Source: an uncultured Lentisphaerota bacterium (GTDB lineage Bacteria > Verrucomicrobiota > Lentisphaeria > Victivallales > UBA1829). Taken from it: a stretch of DNA of 55,510 nucleotides. The translations under genes and the position numbers were made by a program. The DNA lies in the NCBI GenBank assembly GCA_900320095.1, contig ONQZ01000043.1:1-55510 (forward strand), written 5' to 3'. Under the pieces are notes generated by a model. It made no database searches. It had not been told where the DNA came from and saw only the letters and a list, made by a program, of their open reading frames with translations. Shown here piece after piece: positions 1 through 7,771 of this stretch; the stretch's first letter is position 1; each line of letters begins with the position of its first letter.

Positions 1-2371
1 CGCCGTCGAAATCGCCGCACCCGGCGAGCGTCCAGGCGTCGCCGCCGAAACTCCCGCTGAGCGTCGCCCAGCTGTCCGTGCCGTCCTTCCACACGATATC
101 GTCCGCATTGTTCAGGTAGCCGATATTCCGCCAGTTGGCGTCGGTATCCACGGAGTCGAGGTAGTAGCCGATGTACGCGCCCTTCACGCCGTTCACGACC
201 ACGTTGCCGACCAGCACGGAATCCGCCTTGCCGTTGGCGTTCATGTCGTAGGACCCGAGCACTTCCCATTCGGCGGGCTTGCGGAGGCCCTTTCCTCGCC
301 ATGTATTCGTGCCGTTCATCCAGTAGCCGAGCTGGTAATCGCCGCCTGTGTACTGGAAGAGCACGTCCGACACGCCGTTCGCATCAATGTCACTCTTCAC
401 GGGACCTGCCGGTTCCACCGCGCCGACGGAGACGCTGAGCAGGTCGTCGTTCAGGCTCAGGACATAGTCCACGCCGCCGATGGAGGTCTTTTTGCCGACC
501 GTGAGCGAGCCGAGCGATTTGCCGGAGGTGTTCAGGACGGAGACCGTGCCGGTGAAAGCCGCCGCGCCGCCCGCGAGCTGGTATCTGCCGTTTTTCTGCG
601 ACCCCGCGACGGTGAGCGTGAAGACGGGTGTGCTGTAATTGATCTGGGAAAGGTCGTTCACGCGTGCCGCGGCTCCGGGCGAAACCGAGGTGAGGTCGAA
701 ATTCAGGATGCCGCCGTCGAAGATCGTGGCGGTCCCGCCCTGTTCGATCTGAAGCGCGCCGGTGATCTTGCCGCCGGAGTACACTTCGAGGTGTCCGCCG
801 GACCCGACGGACGTGTTCGAAGCCGTCGCGCCGCTGCAGACAGAGGTATTGCCTTTTGAATAGATATTGGTGTTCACGGCGGTGCCGCCGCTGTAAATGG
901 TCGCCTTGCCGTAGCCGTAGATGTCGGTGGCGGACAGGAGGCCGCCGCTCGAGACATTTGCCTTGCCGTTGTAGAACCAGACCGTGCCGTCGGAGGAGCT
1001 GCTGGTGATCTTGCCGCGCAGGATGGCGCTGTACGCGCGGCCGCCGTTCAGGTTCAGCGTGCCGCCGTTCTGGACGTAGACGCCGCTGACCGATTTTCCG
1101 CCGGAGACGGTCCTGGTCCCGGAGATGATGCTGGTGCCGGATTTGAGGACGAGGATGCTTGCCTCTCCGACGTTGTTTTTGCCGGAAAGCTCCTGGATGA
1201 CGTTGTTCTCGTCGACGGTCACGCGGACGTTGTGCATGCCGACTTCGAGCTTGCCGAGGGAGACGTTTTTGTAATTGCGCGTCGACTTCGCGGAAATGGA
1301 ATAGACCGAGCCGGAGCTGACGATGCCGCCGTCGATGCGGACCGCGGTATGGAAGTCGCGGCTTTCCTTCGAGCCGGTGTTCTGGATGGAATAGGTCAGG
1401 TACACGGTCGTCCCGGCGAAACAGTAGTCCGCGGTGGCGGTCGCGCCGGAGGTCCCGGCGAGGATCACTTTTTCCTTGCTTCCGGACGGGTTCACGAGCG
1501 CCAGGTCCACGTCGCCGTTCACGTTGATGCCGATGACGGTGATCGACTGGATCCTGCGGTCCGCGCCGGAGTAATAATACGTTTCGTCCCAGACCATGCG
1601 CTGGCCGGATTTGTAGCAGTCGTCGAAGATGATCTCGCGCGTCGAGGCGTTGTATCCGTAGCCCGCCATGGAGTGCCCCTCAATGGAGATCAGGACGGGG
1701 CGGCCGGAGTCGATCTCGCGCATGTAGTCCTCGAACGTGAAATCGCCGCCGTCGCAGTCGACCCGGAAGGAGCCGGAGATCTCGCAGTCCATCTGGTAGC
1801 CGCGGGACTGCACGTACAGGTACAGCCCGTACATCATGGTCGTGTCCTTGTAGGCGATGGTGCGCGTGTTGACGCCGTCGGTGATCCTGACGTTGTTGTA
1901 TTTCTTCGTGAGGAGGTCTTCGAGCGAGCAGTAGGACACGGTGGTGGAAAGGTTGCCGTTGCCGCGCCAGTACTGCCCGGTGCCGAGGTAGTCAGCGAGG
2001 CAGTCCCAGACGCCCGTGTTCAGCGTCGTGTTGTCGGATTTGAACGCGTATTCCAGCTCCTGTTCGGGCGTGGTCGGAATATCTTTGCGGGAATGGAACC
2101 GGTACACGTAGCCCGAGGTGGCGGTGGCCCTGCCCAGCACGGTGTCGAACGCGTCCATGTCGTATGCGTTGCCGTCCGTGCCGCGCGATTTCAGCGCCAC
2201 GGTCCCCTCGATCATGTTGGAAAGGCCTGTGCCGTGGTAGCCGTAGAGGTCGTAATATCCGAGGATCATGGCTGCGGCGGTCGGGGTGCAGCCGTACATG
2301 TATTCGGCTTCGGGCAGGGGGTTGTAGAGGAGGACGTCGCCGCCCGGGCCTGTGCTGGTGTAAGTCGCCAT
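1..2371 (-). CDS. C39-like peptidase with CARDB, strand-loop-strand and FG-GAP-type repeats, C-terminus outside window
   Basis: The reading frame opens at 2371 behind a GGAGA ribosome site and stays open to the window edge (790 codons), so the C-terminus is missing. Residues 1-265 look like a papain-fold C39-like peptidase: Cys28 lies in YGCTPTAAAMILGYYD and His233 in ISIEGHSMAGYGYN, followed by an FDDC acidic pair. Residues about 310-400 resemble a CARDB adhesion domain (VYLTYSIQNTGS, then VRVTVDENNVIQEL). Residues about 400-550 are Gly/Ser-rich repeats around YSGGTA and SSGG, as in autotransporter passenger strand-loop-strand repeats. From about 655 there are FG-GAP/VCBS-like units (DIDANGVSDVLFQY). 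This mix suggests a surface or secreted protein, but the N-terminus (MATYTSTGPGGD) shows no signal peptide. Peptidase activity is inferred; the repeats could equally make it an adhesin. Confidence 0.75.
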   Translation of the reverse strand, partial: MATYTSTGPGGDVLLYNPLPEAEYMYGCTPTAAAMILGYYDLYGYHGTGLSNMIEGTVALKSRGTDGNAYDMDAFDTVLGRATATSGYVYRFHSRKDIPTTPEQELEYAFKSDNTTLNTGVWDCLADYLGTGQYWRGNGNLSTTVSYCSLEDLLTKKYNNVRITDGVNTRTIAYKDTTMMYGLYLYVQSRGYQMDCEISGSFRVDCDGGDFTFEDYMREIDSGRPVLISIEGHSMAGYGYNASTREIIFDDCYKSGQRMVWDETYYYSGADRRIQSITVIGINVNGDVDLALVNPSGSKEKVILAGTSGATATADYCFAGTTVYLTYSIQNTGSKESRDFHTAVRIDGGIVSSGSVYSISAKSTRNYKNVSLGKLEVGMHNVRVTVDENNVIQELSGKNNVGEASILVLKSGTSIISGTRTVSGGKSVSGVYVQNGGTLNLNGGRAYSAILRGKITSSSSDGTVWFYNGKANVSSGGLLSATDIYGYGKATIYSGGTAVNTNIYSKGNTSVCSGATASNTSVGSGGHLEVYSGGKITGALQIEQGGTATIFDGGILNFDLTSVSPGAAARVNDLSQINYSTPVFTLTVAGSQKNGRYQLAGGAAAFTGTVSVLNTSGKSLGSLTVGKKTSIGGVDYVLSLNDDLLSVSVGAVEPAGPVKSDIDANGVSDVLFQYTGGDYQLGYWMNGTNTWRGKGLRKPAEWEVLGSYDMNANGKADSVLVGNVVVNGVKGAYIGYYLDSVDTDANWRNIGYLNNADDIVWKDGTDSWATLSGSFGGDAWTLAGCGDFDG

Positions 2372-2409
2372 ATCTGTCTCCGTTTGTGTTTATTCTGTCT
2401 TTCCCTAAT

Positions 2410-2437
2410 ACTATACCATGCTTCAGTTTGTTTGCAA
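2410..2437 (-). promoter_or_regulatory. Promoter of the C39-like gene
   Basis: On the minus strand TTGCAA (2432-2437) is followed after 16 bases by TATAGT (2410-2415), about 40 bases before the ATG at 2371. It matches the promoter pattern repeated through the window. Confidence 0.6.
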
Positions 2438-2496
2438 GCGCCGTTTCATTCTTTTTTCGGGTTTTATTCGAAGGAGAAAACGGTTGAACACGGGCA

Positions 2497-2534
2497 TACA
2501 AAACGCCCCCGGTTCCGATGGTGAAACCGAGGGC
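2497..2534 (-). terminator. Terminator of the 2601-4340 gene
   Basis: A GC-rich inverted repeat (arms 2505-2514 and 2525-2534, GCCC/GGGC plus CGGTT/AACCG) reads on the minus strand as a hairpin followed by GTTTTGT. It lies about 70 bases after the stop of the secreted-protein gene. The T tract is short, so strength is uncertain. Confidence 0.55.
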
Positions 2535-2600
2535 GGAGATACTCTGTCGGATTGCGCGGACCGAGGAAAAAGGCCCGCGCGTCAGAACTGACCGGAGAGA

Positions 2601-4340
2601 TCAGAGATCGAAGAGCTTGTCGATGGCGGCGGCCTTCTTGAGGAGGTCGGCCGCGGCCTTGTCGGAGAGTCCGAAGGTGTTTGCCGCGGCTTCCATGGCT
2701 TCGGCGTGGTCTTCGAAGTCGCCTTCGAGGAACTTCACGGAGCCGTCGCCGAACACGACGAAGATGCCGTCGAAGAATTCGGTGGGATCCTCGTAGAAGA
2801 CGACCGTTTCTTCCGGGTTGTCGGCTTTTTCGGCGGCTTCCGGCGAGACGAGGACGACGTACGGGAAATCGGTTTCGTCCGTTTCGCCGACGGTCTCAAG
2901 ACCGTGTTCCGCATTCCATTTCGCGAAGACCGCGCCGCTGCCGTCTTCCGCGACGGTGAAGAAGACGCCGTTCCCTTCCGGAACCTTCGCTTCCTTCAGC
3001 AGTGCGAACGCGGCGTTGGCGCTGGTCTGGCGTTCCAGAATCTCAGCGGAATTCGGGCCGTCGTCGTTGATGCTGTCCATGATCCCCTTCGCGAACGGTC
3101 CGACGTAGGGGAGCAGGCCGGAGATGAAGCCTGCGACGGTACCGGAGTTCAGGAGCGCGATCTGCAGGTCCTTCGTGACCGTGGTGAAGACGAGGCCTTC
3201 CGCGTCGATCTTCGATGTGGCGAGGGTGGCGTGGAAATTGCTCATGATGGCGAGGGAGGCGGGATCGGTCGCGGGGAGCGCGCCGCCCACGACGTCGTTC
3301 GCCATGGCGCCGAACGTGGCCGTGATGCCGGCGATCATCTTGAAGTATTCTTCGGAAACATAGGAGAAGCTGGAGAAATCCTTGTCCGCGAGCGCGAGCA
3401 TCTTGGCGAACTCGGCGTCGGCGGTCAGGTCGGAGCCCTTTCCGGCGATACGGTCGCGGATGGCGGCTTCATCGTTGGTGGCGACGAGGTAGTTTCCGGC
3501 TTGGAAGATTGCGATGCCGTCCACGGGGACGATCTTGCCGTCCTTCACGAGTTCGGGGCTGGACTTGGAGATGAAGTTCTCCAGCGCCTTCCAGCAGAGA
3601 TCGCTTTTCGTGGTGATGACGAAGGCGAATTTCGGGACCAGGGCCATGATCGCCGCCGTGGGGTCTTCCCCGGCGAGGACGCCCTGCAAGTCTTCTTCCT
3701 TGAACTCGCGGCCTTCCACGTAGAACGACAGACCGGAGATGCACTCGAGGAGCTTGTCGGGCTGGATGCCTGCGCTGGCGAGATCGGAGATCTGCTCGTC
3801 GACCGCCGCCATGGTCTCTTCGTCCAGCGTGGCACGGAGCTTCTTGTCGACGAACGCATAGATCACGCCGGGCTCAAACTTCATGGAAACGGCGAGGGCG
3901 GATTTCGGCGAGGTGAGCTTGAGCTCGGGAGACGCGCCCTTGGAGGGGGCGCCGACGAGGTCCCAGAACACGCCCTTGTGTTCCGGCGCGTACTCGAAGT
4001 CGATGCAGCGGTAGTAGTCGCCGTTCTTCTTCACGCTGGTGCCGGAGCCCTGGAAGGTCTTCAGCCCGAATTCGTCGACGATGCCGCGGATGGCAGTGAA
4101 GATCTCTTTGGCTTCGGGGGTGTCCGCCGGGACCAGGACGTTGAACGAGTCGAACATCTGGTCGACCATCTGGCAGGCCGCCGCGCCCTGCGTGTAGCTG
4201 AACGCGATGCCGCCCTTTTCGAGGCGGGACGTGGTCTTGTCGAAGATGGCGGCGTCGTCCTGGGCACGACCGCTGAACGGAAGGGCCGCGAGCGCGGTGA
4301 ACGCGAATGCCGCGATCCAGGCGAGTTTTGCGTGTTTCAT
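2601..4340 (-). CDS. Secreted protein of unknown function, 579 aa
   Basis: I do not recognise the family with confidence. The N-terminus is a clear Sec signal peptide (MKHAKLAWIAAFAFTALAAL, cleavage likely near GRAQ). The mature part alternates hydrophobic strands and amphipathic helices with no cysteine motif or catalytic signature. Segments such as VYVEG/FYVEGREF, AIFQAGNYLVATND and FVITTKSDLCWKALENF recall the loose style of DUF3352-type periplasmic proteins, but this is only an impression. The start is supported by AGGAG 12 bases upstream and by a promoter at 4425-4453; a hairpin terminator follows the gene. It is therefore probably monocistronic, exported to the periplasm, and one of the larger unassigned genes here. 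Confidence 0.8.
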   Translation of the reverse strand: MKHAKLAWIAAFAFTALAALPFSGRAQDDAAIFDKTTSRLEKGGIAFSYTQGAAACQMVDQMFDSFNVLVPADTPEAKEIFTAIRGIVDEFGLKTFQGSGTSVKKNGDYYRCIDFEYAPEHKGVFWDLVGAPSKGASPELKLTSPKSALAVSMKFEPGVIYAFVDKKLRATLDEETMAAVDEQISDLASAGIQPDKLLECISGLSFYVEGREFKEEDLQGVLAGEDPTAAIMALVPKFAFVITTKSDLCWKALENFISKSSPELVKDGKIVPVDGIAIFQAGNYLVATNDEAAIRDRIAGKGSDLTADAEFAKMLALADKDFSSFSYVSEEYFKMIAGITATFGAMANDVVGGALPATDPASLAIMSNFHATLATSKIDAEGLVFTTVTKDLQIALLNSGTVAGFISGLLPYVGPFAKGIMDSINDDGPNSAEILERQTSANAAFALLKEAKVPEGNGVFFTVAEDGSGAVFAKWNAEHGLETVGETDETDFPYVVLVSPEAAEKADNPEETVVFYEDPTEFFDGIFVVFGDGSVKFLEGDFEDHAEAMEAAANTFGLSDKAAADLLKKAAAIDKLFDL

Positions 4341-4424
4341 AGTGTTTCTCCTGTGAGATATGGGTTAGTGTTGGAAAAACGGAAAAACAGCCCCGGAACG
4401 AAGTCACGGGGACAGATTCTAAAT

Positions 4425-4453
4425 AATCTACACCCCGTCGATTTGTTTTTCAA
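4425..4453 (-). promoter_or_regulatory. Promoter of the 2601-4340 gene
   Basis: Minus-strand TTGAAA (4448-4453), 17-base spacer, TAGATT (4425-4430), about 85 bases before the ATG at 4340. Confidence 0.6.
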
Positions 4454-4591
4454 CCGGATAACGCAGTTATTAAAGAATTATTTAAGAAAAATCCGACCAA
4501 TATGAGGTGGCGCGGAGAGAATGAGGCGGAGAAAAGATAGAAGAAAGACGGGGCAGGGCGGCATTTTTTGGTTTTTTTCGGCGGATTCCTC

Positions 4592-4619
4592 TTGATTTTT
4601 CCGCCGTACCGCCTATTGT
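4592..4619 (+). promoter_or_regulatory. Promoter of the 4665 gene
   Basis: TTGATT (4592-4597), 16-base spacer, TATTGT (4614-4619), then an AT-rich leader to the ATG at 4665. Confidence 0.6.
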
Positions 4620-4664
4620 TTTAACTGGACTTTTTTTCCGCACTTCTTCTGAAAGGGCCGAACC

Positions 4665-5195
4665 ATGACACATGACGAAATCAAAGCGTTCATCGCGGAC
4701 CGCACCCGCGAAGGACATAATCTCTCGAAAATCCAGGACATGCTCGCCGAGCAGGGCGTGAAAATGACGTTTATGGAACTGCGCCTCATCGCGTCCGAGA
4801 TCGAAACGTCGTTCTGGCAGAATGCCGAACCCCAGCCGGAAGCCGCGCCCGAGGCTGAAAAACCGGCGCAGGACGCCGCGCCCGCCGAAGAGGCGGACGA
4901 ACTCCCCGCCGACGATGCCGGGCAGCTTCCCCCGGACGATGCCGCGCCTGCGGACGATGCCGCGGTGGCGGATGACGGCAAAGCCGCTCCGCGCGGACGC
5001 ACCACGGTCACGATCGACCAGCTCGCGCGGCCCGGTTTTCTGGCGACCGGCGGCGTGTCGTTCGGGTCCGGCGCGAGCGGGAACTGGTGCCTCGACCAGA
5101 TGGGCCGCCTGATGTTCGAGAAGCTCGAAGGCAAACCCGACCGCCAGGACCTCCAGGAATTCCAGCTGGAGCTTCAGCGCATGTTCGCGAACTGA
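4665..5195 (+). CDS. Small acidic three-part protein of unknown function
   Basis: This 176-residue protein is not recognised. Residues 1-50 (DEIKAFIADRTREGHNLSKI, then QDMLAEQGVKMTFMELRLI) look like a helix-turn-helix-sized helical unit. Residues 55-105 are a low-complexity Ala/Pro/Asp/Glu linker with DDAAPADDAAVADD-type runs. Residues 115-176 form a second conserved-looking block (TVTIDQLARPGFLATGGVSF, then a charged C-terminal helix). No signal peptide or membrane segment is present, so it is probably cytoplasmic. GAAAGG lies about 10 bases before the ATG. The gene is 58 bases upstream of the MscS channel and both probably share the promoter at 4592-4619. A DNA-binding or adaptor role is possible but unsupported beyond the helical N-terminus. 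Confidence 0.75.
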   Translation: MTHDEIKAFIADRTREGHNLSKIQDMLAEQGVKMTFMELRLIASEIETSFWQNAEPQPEAAPEAEKPAQDAAPAEEADELPADDAGQLPPDDAAPADDAAVADDGKAAPRGRTTVTIDQLARPGFLATGGVSFGSGASGNWCLDQMGRLMFEKLEGKPDRQDLQEFQLELQRMFAN

Positions 5196-5253
5196 TCCGT
5201 TTTCCCGATCTCACCCTCACACATATCCACACCACATAGGAAAGGTATTTGCC

Positions 5254-6252
5254 ATGATCCCTTATGCCTTGTTCGCCGCGGCCGCAGAGGCCGTCCAGCC
5301 CGCCACCGCCGCCGCTGAAACCGCGCCCGCGACGGCCCAGCAGAAACAGTCCCTCCTCGAAAGCCAGTTGAGCGAGACCGGAAACGTGGTCCGCCAGATC
5401 CACGAACAGGGCCCCGGGTTCTTCTCGAACCTGTGGAACAACCACAGCGACGACGTGATCCGCTTCGTGAAAGTCGTCATCCTGGCGCTGATCGTGATCG
5501 TGGCCGCCAAGCTCGTTTCCATCGCGGCACGGAAGATCATCGCGCGCTTCTTCAAGAAGTTCGAGGGCGACGAATCCCTCACCTACGCCACCTACACGAT
5601 CGTCCGCACGCTCATCTGGGTGATCGGCACGCTCATCATACTTGATCTCTTCGGGTTCAACACCGCCAGCCTCCTGACCGTGCTCGGCGCCGCCGGCCTC
5701 GCCATCGGCCTCGCCATGAAGGATTCGCTCAGCAACATCGCCGCGGGCATCATGCTCCTGATCCTGCGCCCGTACAAGCTCGGCGACTACATCGACTGCG
5801 GCAGCGTCAGCGGCACCATCCAGCAGATGGGCCTCTTCTCCACCATCCTGAAGACCCCGGACGGACTCTTCGTTTCCGCCCCGAACAGCGTGGTCTTCGG
5901 GACGCCGATCAAGAACTATTCGCGCAACCCGGTCCGCCGTTCGGACATCACGGTCGGCATCGCGTACGCCGATTCGCTGCCCGTCGCCATTCAGGCGATG
6001 AAGGACATCATGGCGCACGAACCGATGGTCCTGAAGGACCCCGCGCCGGAAGTGCTCGTCTCCGAGCTCGCCGATAGCTCCGTGCAGCTCACGCTCCGTT
6101 ACTGGACCGCCACGGGGGACTACTGGCCCGCCTACTGGACCATCAAGGCGCAGCTCAAGCCCGCGATCGAAGCCGCCGGCCTCAACATCCCGTTCCCGCA
6201 GCGCGTCGTCACGTTCGTCAACGCCTCGGACGCGGCGAAGCCCGGCGCGTAA
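5254..6252 (+). CDS. MscS-family mechanosensitive channel
   Basis: The 332-residue protein has the MscS core: a pore-lining Gly/Ala-rich helix (TVLGAAGLAIGLAMKDSLSN, residues about 146-165), then ILRPYKLGDYI and the beta domain with SAPNSVVFGTPIKNYSRNP, ending in an alpha/beta C-terminal domain. Two further membrane helices precede the pore helix (VVILALIVIVAAKLV and IVRTLIWVIGTLIILDLFG). Members of this family open under membrane tension and release solutes during osmotic downshock. The Ala/Pro-rich first 35 residues may hold a short export signal. AGGAAAGG is placed about 9 bases before the ATG. The gene follows the 4665 gene and is closed by a hairpin terminator at 6270-6296. Confidence 0.93.
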   Translation: MIPYALFAAAAEAVQPATAAAETAPATAQQKQSLLESQLSETGNVVRQIHEQGPGFFSNLWNNHSDDVIRFVKVVILALIVIVAAKLVSIAARKIIARFFKKFEGDESLTYATYTIVRTLIWVIGTLIILDLFGFNTASLLTVLGAAGLAIGLAMKDSLSNIAAGIMLLILRPYKLGDYIDCGSVSGTIQQMGLFSTILKTPDGLFVSAPNSVVFGTPIKNYSRNPVRRSDITVGIAYADSLPVAIQAMKDIMAHEPMVLKDPAPEVLVSELADSSVQLTLRYWTATGDYWPAYWTIKAQLKPAIEAAGLNIPFPQRVVTFVNASDAAKPGA

Positions 6253-6269
6253 GCCATCCGGGCGATTTG

Positions 6270-6296
6270 GAACGGGCTCCCGTCCCGTTCGCTTTT
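6270..6296 (+). terminator. Terminator after the MscS gene
   Basis: Perfect 7-bp stem GAACGGG/CCCGTTC (6270-6276 and 6284-6290) followed by GCTTTT, 18 bases past the stop codon. A second imperfect hairpin with GGGGAG/CTCCCC arms follows at 6310-6340. Confidence 0.7.
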
Positions 6297-6401
6297 GCAC
6301 AAATAATCAGGGGAGATTCGCTCGTTTCGCGGACCTCCCCTTCAACGTCTTTACGGTTCCATCTGAAATGATACTTTCCCCCTCCATTTCCCCCTGTTTT
6401 G

Positions 6402-6470
6402 CGCGTCTCGCGGTCAAGTAAAAGCTAATGTACCGCAATCTTAACCCCTTTGTCGTTCGCGTCTCGCGGT
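6402..6470. repeat. Pair of 13-bp direct repeats
   Basis: CGCGTCTCGCGGT occurs at 6402-6414 and again at 6458-6470. Both copies are followed by a similar tail (pattern NAANTAAA), giving 19 of 21 matching bases. The function is unknown; a binding site or a recombination scar at the island edge are both possible. Confidence 0.7.
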
Positions 6471-6508
6471 AAACTAAACCTGTTGCCGAGCGTGAGCGAG
6501 CTTACCGA

Positions 6509-6551
6509 GGCGGCGAAGCCGCCCCCAGCAACGCGGGGACGCAACGCGTCC
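6509..6551. repeat. Two perfect short hairpins, left hairpin cluster
   Basis: GGCGGC-GAA-GCCGCC (6509-6523) and GGACGC-AAC-GCGTCC (6537-6551). They resemble in design, though not in sequence, the hairpin cluster on the right side of the island at 10643-10758. A GTTGC/GCAAC pair (6482-6486, 6528-6532) could close the first one. Confidence 0.65.
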
Positions 6552-6654
6552 TTTCCTCTCCTCTTTTCGTTGCGGGAGGTAGGCAAAGATATTTAACTCT
6601 ATATTCTATAAAATGGGACTTTTTTTCGAAAAAAAGATATGAAAAACTATTGAA

Positions 6655-6688
6655 TGGACAAAAAATGTCCAGTCGGATGTGCTATATT
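6655..6688 (+). promoter_or_regulatory. Operator-promoter of the WYL cassette
   Basis: A perfect inverted repeat TGGACA-AAAAA-TGTCCA (6655-6671) sits just upstream of a TATATT -10 box (6683-6688). It covers the place where the -35 box should be; no good -35 hexamer is visible. The following leader is about 35 bases. This is the layout expected for an autorepressing WYL regulator, but binding is inferred. Confidence 0.6.
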
Positions 6689-6723
6689 AGTTGCAGAGCA
6701 AAAACAGAAAGGCATCCGACACC

Positions 6724-7719
6724 ATGCCAGTGAATAAAAAACAATTGTTTCGTCTGGTTCGGCTGGTTGCACAGCTGAAGGAGAATCGCTACCCGAATTG
6801 TGTCAGCTTCGCGGAGGAGATGCGAAACGGCTTTTGGGATGATGGTCTGGATCACGGCTGCTCGGAAAAGACCATTCGCCGTGACATTCAGACCTTGAAG
6901 ACCGAATTTAAAGCCCCGATCAAATTCGACGTGGCGAAGAACGGGTTTTACCTCACACATCACGGGTGGACCTTCAACTGCCCGATGGTGGAAGACGATG
7001 AAATGCTTGCGGCGGTCCTCGGTGCGAGAATCGCGGAGCACATATTCCCCTCGCCGATGAAGGAGCGGATCAGGAACGCCGTCGACAATCTGCTGACCGA
7101 AAACAACCCGGATTTCCTCGACAAGGCGCAGATCGGCTCGCTGACGATCATCCCCTCGAATCGAGCGGACATCGACGCAAAGGTCTTCGTGCCGCTTTTC
7201 CGTGCCTGGCAGGAACACGAGATATGCCGCATCACCTATCTGAGCAGCCATCGCGATATAACCGAACGCAAATTCGAGCCCCACGCTCTCGTTTTTTACG
7301 ATGGTGTGTGGTATGCCAAAGGCTTTTGCCACTTGAAGAAAGATGTGCGTGTGTTGGCCTTGAGTCGCATGCAAACCGTTGTGCCGACAGGGATCACATT
7401 TTCTCCGGACCAGATGATCATCCGTTCTGCCACAGAAGAAACGCTCTTCAATCCGGAAATCATCGAAAATGTCGTAATTCGTTGCGACAGCTACTTGTCC
7501 AACCTCGTTCAGACGCATCCGCTCCACCCCGAACAGGAAATCGTGCCGCTGCCGGACGGCGGCTGTGAACTCCATGTCAAAGCTATGTCGAAGTACCGCC
7601 TCGTCACCTGGACGATGCGGCAATGCAGCAATGCAGAAATCATTTCTCCGGCATCCATGCGGGAACACGTCCTCACCCTCGCCAAATCAATATTGGAAAA
7701 ACATACTCCAAAAAAGTAA
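6724..7719 (+). CDS. WYL-domain transcriptional regulator (wHTH-WYL-WCX)
   Basis: This 331-residue protein has the standard three parts of the WYL regulators. An N-terminal winged helix ends in SEKTIRRDIQTLKTEF. A WYL domain follows around RITYLSSHRDITERKFEPHA and DGVWYAKGF, with the name motif present as WYA at residues 196-198. A C-terminal WCX-like region follows (VVIRCDSYLSNLV to the end). WYL regulators such as BrxR and CapW often repress anti-phage operons through inverted-repeat operators. I chose the ATG at 6724 over the in-frame TTG at 6691, because AGAAAGG (6706-6712) precedes it and the -10 box at 6683-6688 would leave no room for the longer form. It is the first gene of the four-gene cassette and lies directly behind the palindrome at 6655-6671. 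Confidence 0.9.
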   Translation: MPVNKKQLFRLVRLVAQLKENRYPNCVSFAEEMRNGFWDDGLDHGCSEKTIRRDIQTLKTEFKAPIKFDVAKNGFYLTHHGWTFNCPMVEDDEMLAAVLGARIAEHIFPSPMKERIRNAVDNLLTENNPDFLDKAQIGSLTIIPSNRADIDAKVFVPLFRAWQEHEICRITYLSSHRDITERKFEPHALVFYDGVWYAKGFCHLKKDVRVLALSRMQTVVPTGITFSPDQMIIRSATEETLFNPEIIENVVIRCDSYLSNLVQTHPLHPEQEIVPLPDGGCELHVKAMSKYRLVTWTMRQCSNAEIISPASMREHVLTLAKSILEKHTPKK

Positions 7720-7771
7720 TGAAACCGACATTCTATCATATCAAAAACAACAAATACAAGGAGGAAAAAAC

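Larger units (their letters stand above)
4341..4664. other. Divergent intergenic region of 324 bases
   Basis: It separates the minus-strand secreted-protein gene from the plus-strand 4665 gene. It holds one promoter for each direction (4425-4453 and 4592-4619) and AT-rich sequence between them. I see no other gene or conserved RNA in it. Confidence 0.6.
6253..6723. other. Left border of the accessory island, 471 bases
   Basis: It contains the MscS terminator, a second hairpin at 6310-6340, two copies of a 13-bp direct repeat (6402-6414, 6458-6470), two perfect short hairpins (6509-6523, 6537-6551), an 18-bp poly-T/poly-A palindrome near 6620-6637 and the operator-promoter of the WYL gene. 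Base composition falls sharply towards AT in the last 130 bases. I see no gene here. Confidence 0.6.

Noticed and set aside
1232..2524. 430-codon plus-strand frame over the C39-like gene
   Set aside because: The opposite strand encodes recognisable peptidase and repeat domains across the same bases, while this frame has no motif or ribosome site.
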